Source of the DNA: Promicromonosporaceae bacterium
Lineage (GTDB): Bacteria > Actinomycetota > Actinomycetes > Actinomycetales > Cellulomonadaceae
Direction of reading: 5' to 3'
Assembly (NCBI GenBank): GCA_009783295.1
Contig: WRHK01000009.1
Span: forward strand, 1-64,000
Length of the DNA: 64,000 nt
Part shown: in pieces, positions 63,606-64,000 of the stretch
Layout of the letters: each line of letters begins with the position of its first letter
Numbering within the stretch: position 1 is the stretch's first letter
Position numbers and translations under genes: made by a program
The notes under the pieces: generated by a model
The model's database searches: none
Seen by the model: the letters and a program-made list of their open reading frames with translations, nothing else
What the model was told of the DNA's origin: nothing

Positions 63606-63809
63606 AGCGCACGCTCGCGAGATAGAGCCCCGGCCCGCGAGATAGCGCAGGCGAGCGCGAGATAGAGCGGGCGGCAAACGAGATAGAGCCCCAGCCTGCG
63701 AGATAGAGCCGGTGAGGGCTCTATCTCGCGAACTGGGGCTCTATCTCGCGCGCGTCGGCGCTAAGTCGCGCTCGCGCGCGCTAACTCGCGGGGGTGTGCT
63801 CTATCTCGC
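63597..63809. repeat. Mirror-symmetric array of eleven 20-bp repeat units
   Basis: A 12-bp core GCGAGATAGAGC with 8-bp variable spacers recurs at 63597, 63617, 63637, 63657, 63678 and 63698. Its reverse complement GCTCTATCTCGC recurs at 63718, 63738, 63758, 63778 and 63798. Units at 63637, 63678, 63758 and 63778 carry substitutions. The period is 20 bp throughout (one 21). The central pair forms a 12-bp hairpin with an 8-nt loop. The next pair extends to 16 bp because the spacers also pair (CCCAG/CTGGG). Confidence 0.92.
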
Positions 63810-63827
63810 GGGGGTGGGAGCCCGCGC

Positions 63828-64000
63828 TCACGCCAGCGGCTGGCTCGCCGCCCACGTCTCCAGCGTGACGCGCGGGCCCGTGAAGAACGGGGTCTCCTCG
63901 CGCACGTGCAGGCGGGCGTCCACGGCGCGCAGGTCGCGCATGAGGTCGACGATGCGGTGCAGCTCGTCGGCCTCGAAGGCGAGCAGCCACTCGTAGTCGC
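63828..64000 (-). CDS. hemQ: C-terminal part of a HemQ-like chlorite dismutase-family enzyme
   Basis: The last 57 codons of a minus-strand gene read [20 protein letters not shown], then [11 protein letters not shown] before the stop at 63828. This matches the C terminus of actinobacterial HemQ/ChdC, which decarboxylates coproheme III to haem b with hydrogen peroxide. The rest of the gene lies beyond the window. It converges on the PrmC-related gene across the repeat array. Confidence 0.85.
   Translation of the reverse strand, partial: DYEWLLAFEADELHRIVDLMRDLRAVDARLHVREETPFFTGPRVTLETWAASQPLA

Noticed and set aside
63597..63809. CRISPR or tandem guide array
   Set aside because: Cores of 12 bp with 8-bp spacers, and orientation reversal midway, do not fit CRISPR; no associated effector is visible in the window.

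Overview
The window is very GC-rich, densely coded DNA from an actinobacterium, most likely Cellulomonas, Isoptericola, Cellulosimicrobium or a close relative in Micrococcales. The clues are GTG/ATG starts with strong GGAGG sites, a whiB1-pdtaS pair, a Streptomyces-style ceb cellobiose locus and a cellobiose phosphorylase that closely resembles the Cellulomonas enzyme. No rRNA, tRNA, replication origin or CRISPR array was seen.

0-23.4 kb is a surface-polysaccharide locus. It holds a two-domain GT2 glycosyltransferase with a methyltransferase, a DUF2142 membrane protein, a nucleotide-sugar dehydrogenase, a UDP-GlcNAc 2-epimerase, and a nine-gene minus-strand operon (18054 to 8343). Operon genes overlap or abut. 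They encode wbpD/wbpE/wbpB-like enzymes, two GT4 enzymes, an ABC flippase, a nucleotidyltransferase and two SDR enzymes. With the dehydrogenase and epimerase, the wbp-like genes could make UDP-ManNAc3NAcA or a close analogue. An IS5-type transposase remnant and a lower-GC glycosyltransferase (6.9-8.3 kb) mark a transfer scar. GT2/DUF2304, rfbB and two LytR-CpsA-Psr genes complete the block.

23.4-28.8 kb holds four tandem paralogous secreted proteins, each with five 45-residue FG-GAP-like calcium-loop repeats. Next come purE/purK (28.9-30.7 kb), two divergent two-component systems (30.7-34.9 kb), an ABC exporter (36.3-39.8 kb), an FtsK/EccC-like ATPase without T7SS partners (39.9-43.7 kb), whiB1, pdtaS and a DUF2505 gene.

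47-57 kb is a cellobiose regulon: cebE-cebF-cebG-bglC-cebR followed by cellobiose phosphorylase on the other strand. CebR-type operators lie upstream of cebE (two) and of the phosphorylase (one). It provides uptake, hydrolysis and phosphorolysis of cellobiose. Housekeeping genes follow: fused putA, an aldo/keto reductase, glutamate dehydrogenase, a PrmC-related methyltransferase and the end of a HemQ-like gene.

The most unusual signal is a set of intergenic palindromic repeats. Two genes with an AbiEi-like winged helix plus a DUF559/Vsr-like nuclease domain (34986-35966 and 53388-54407) are each bracketed by inverted copies of a palindrome. The two genes have different palindromes. A third copy of the second palindrome stands alone at 61383-61439, with compensatory base changes. 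A third repeat family at 63597-63809 is a strict 20-bp-period array, six units forward then five reversed. This recalls REP/RAYT systems but with a nuclease-like protein.
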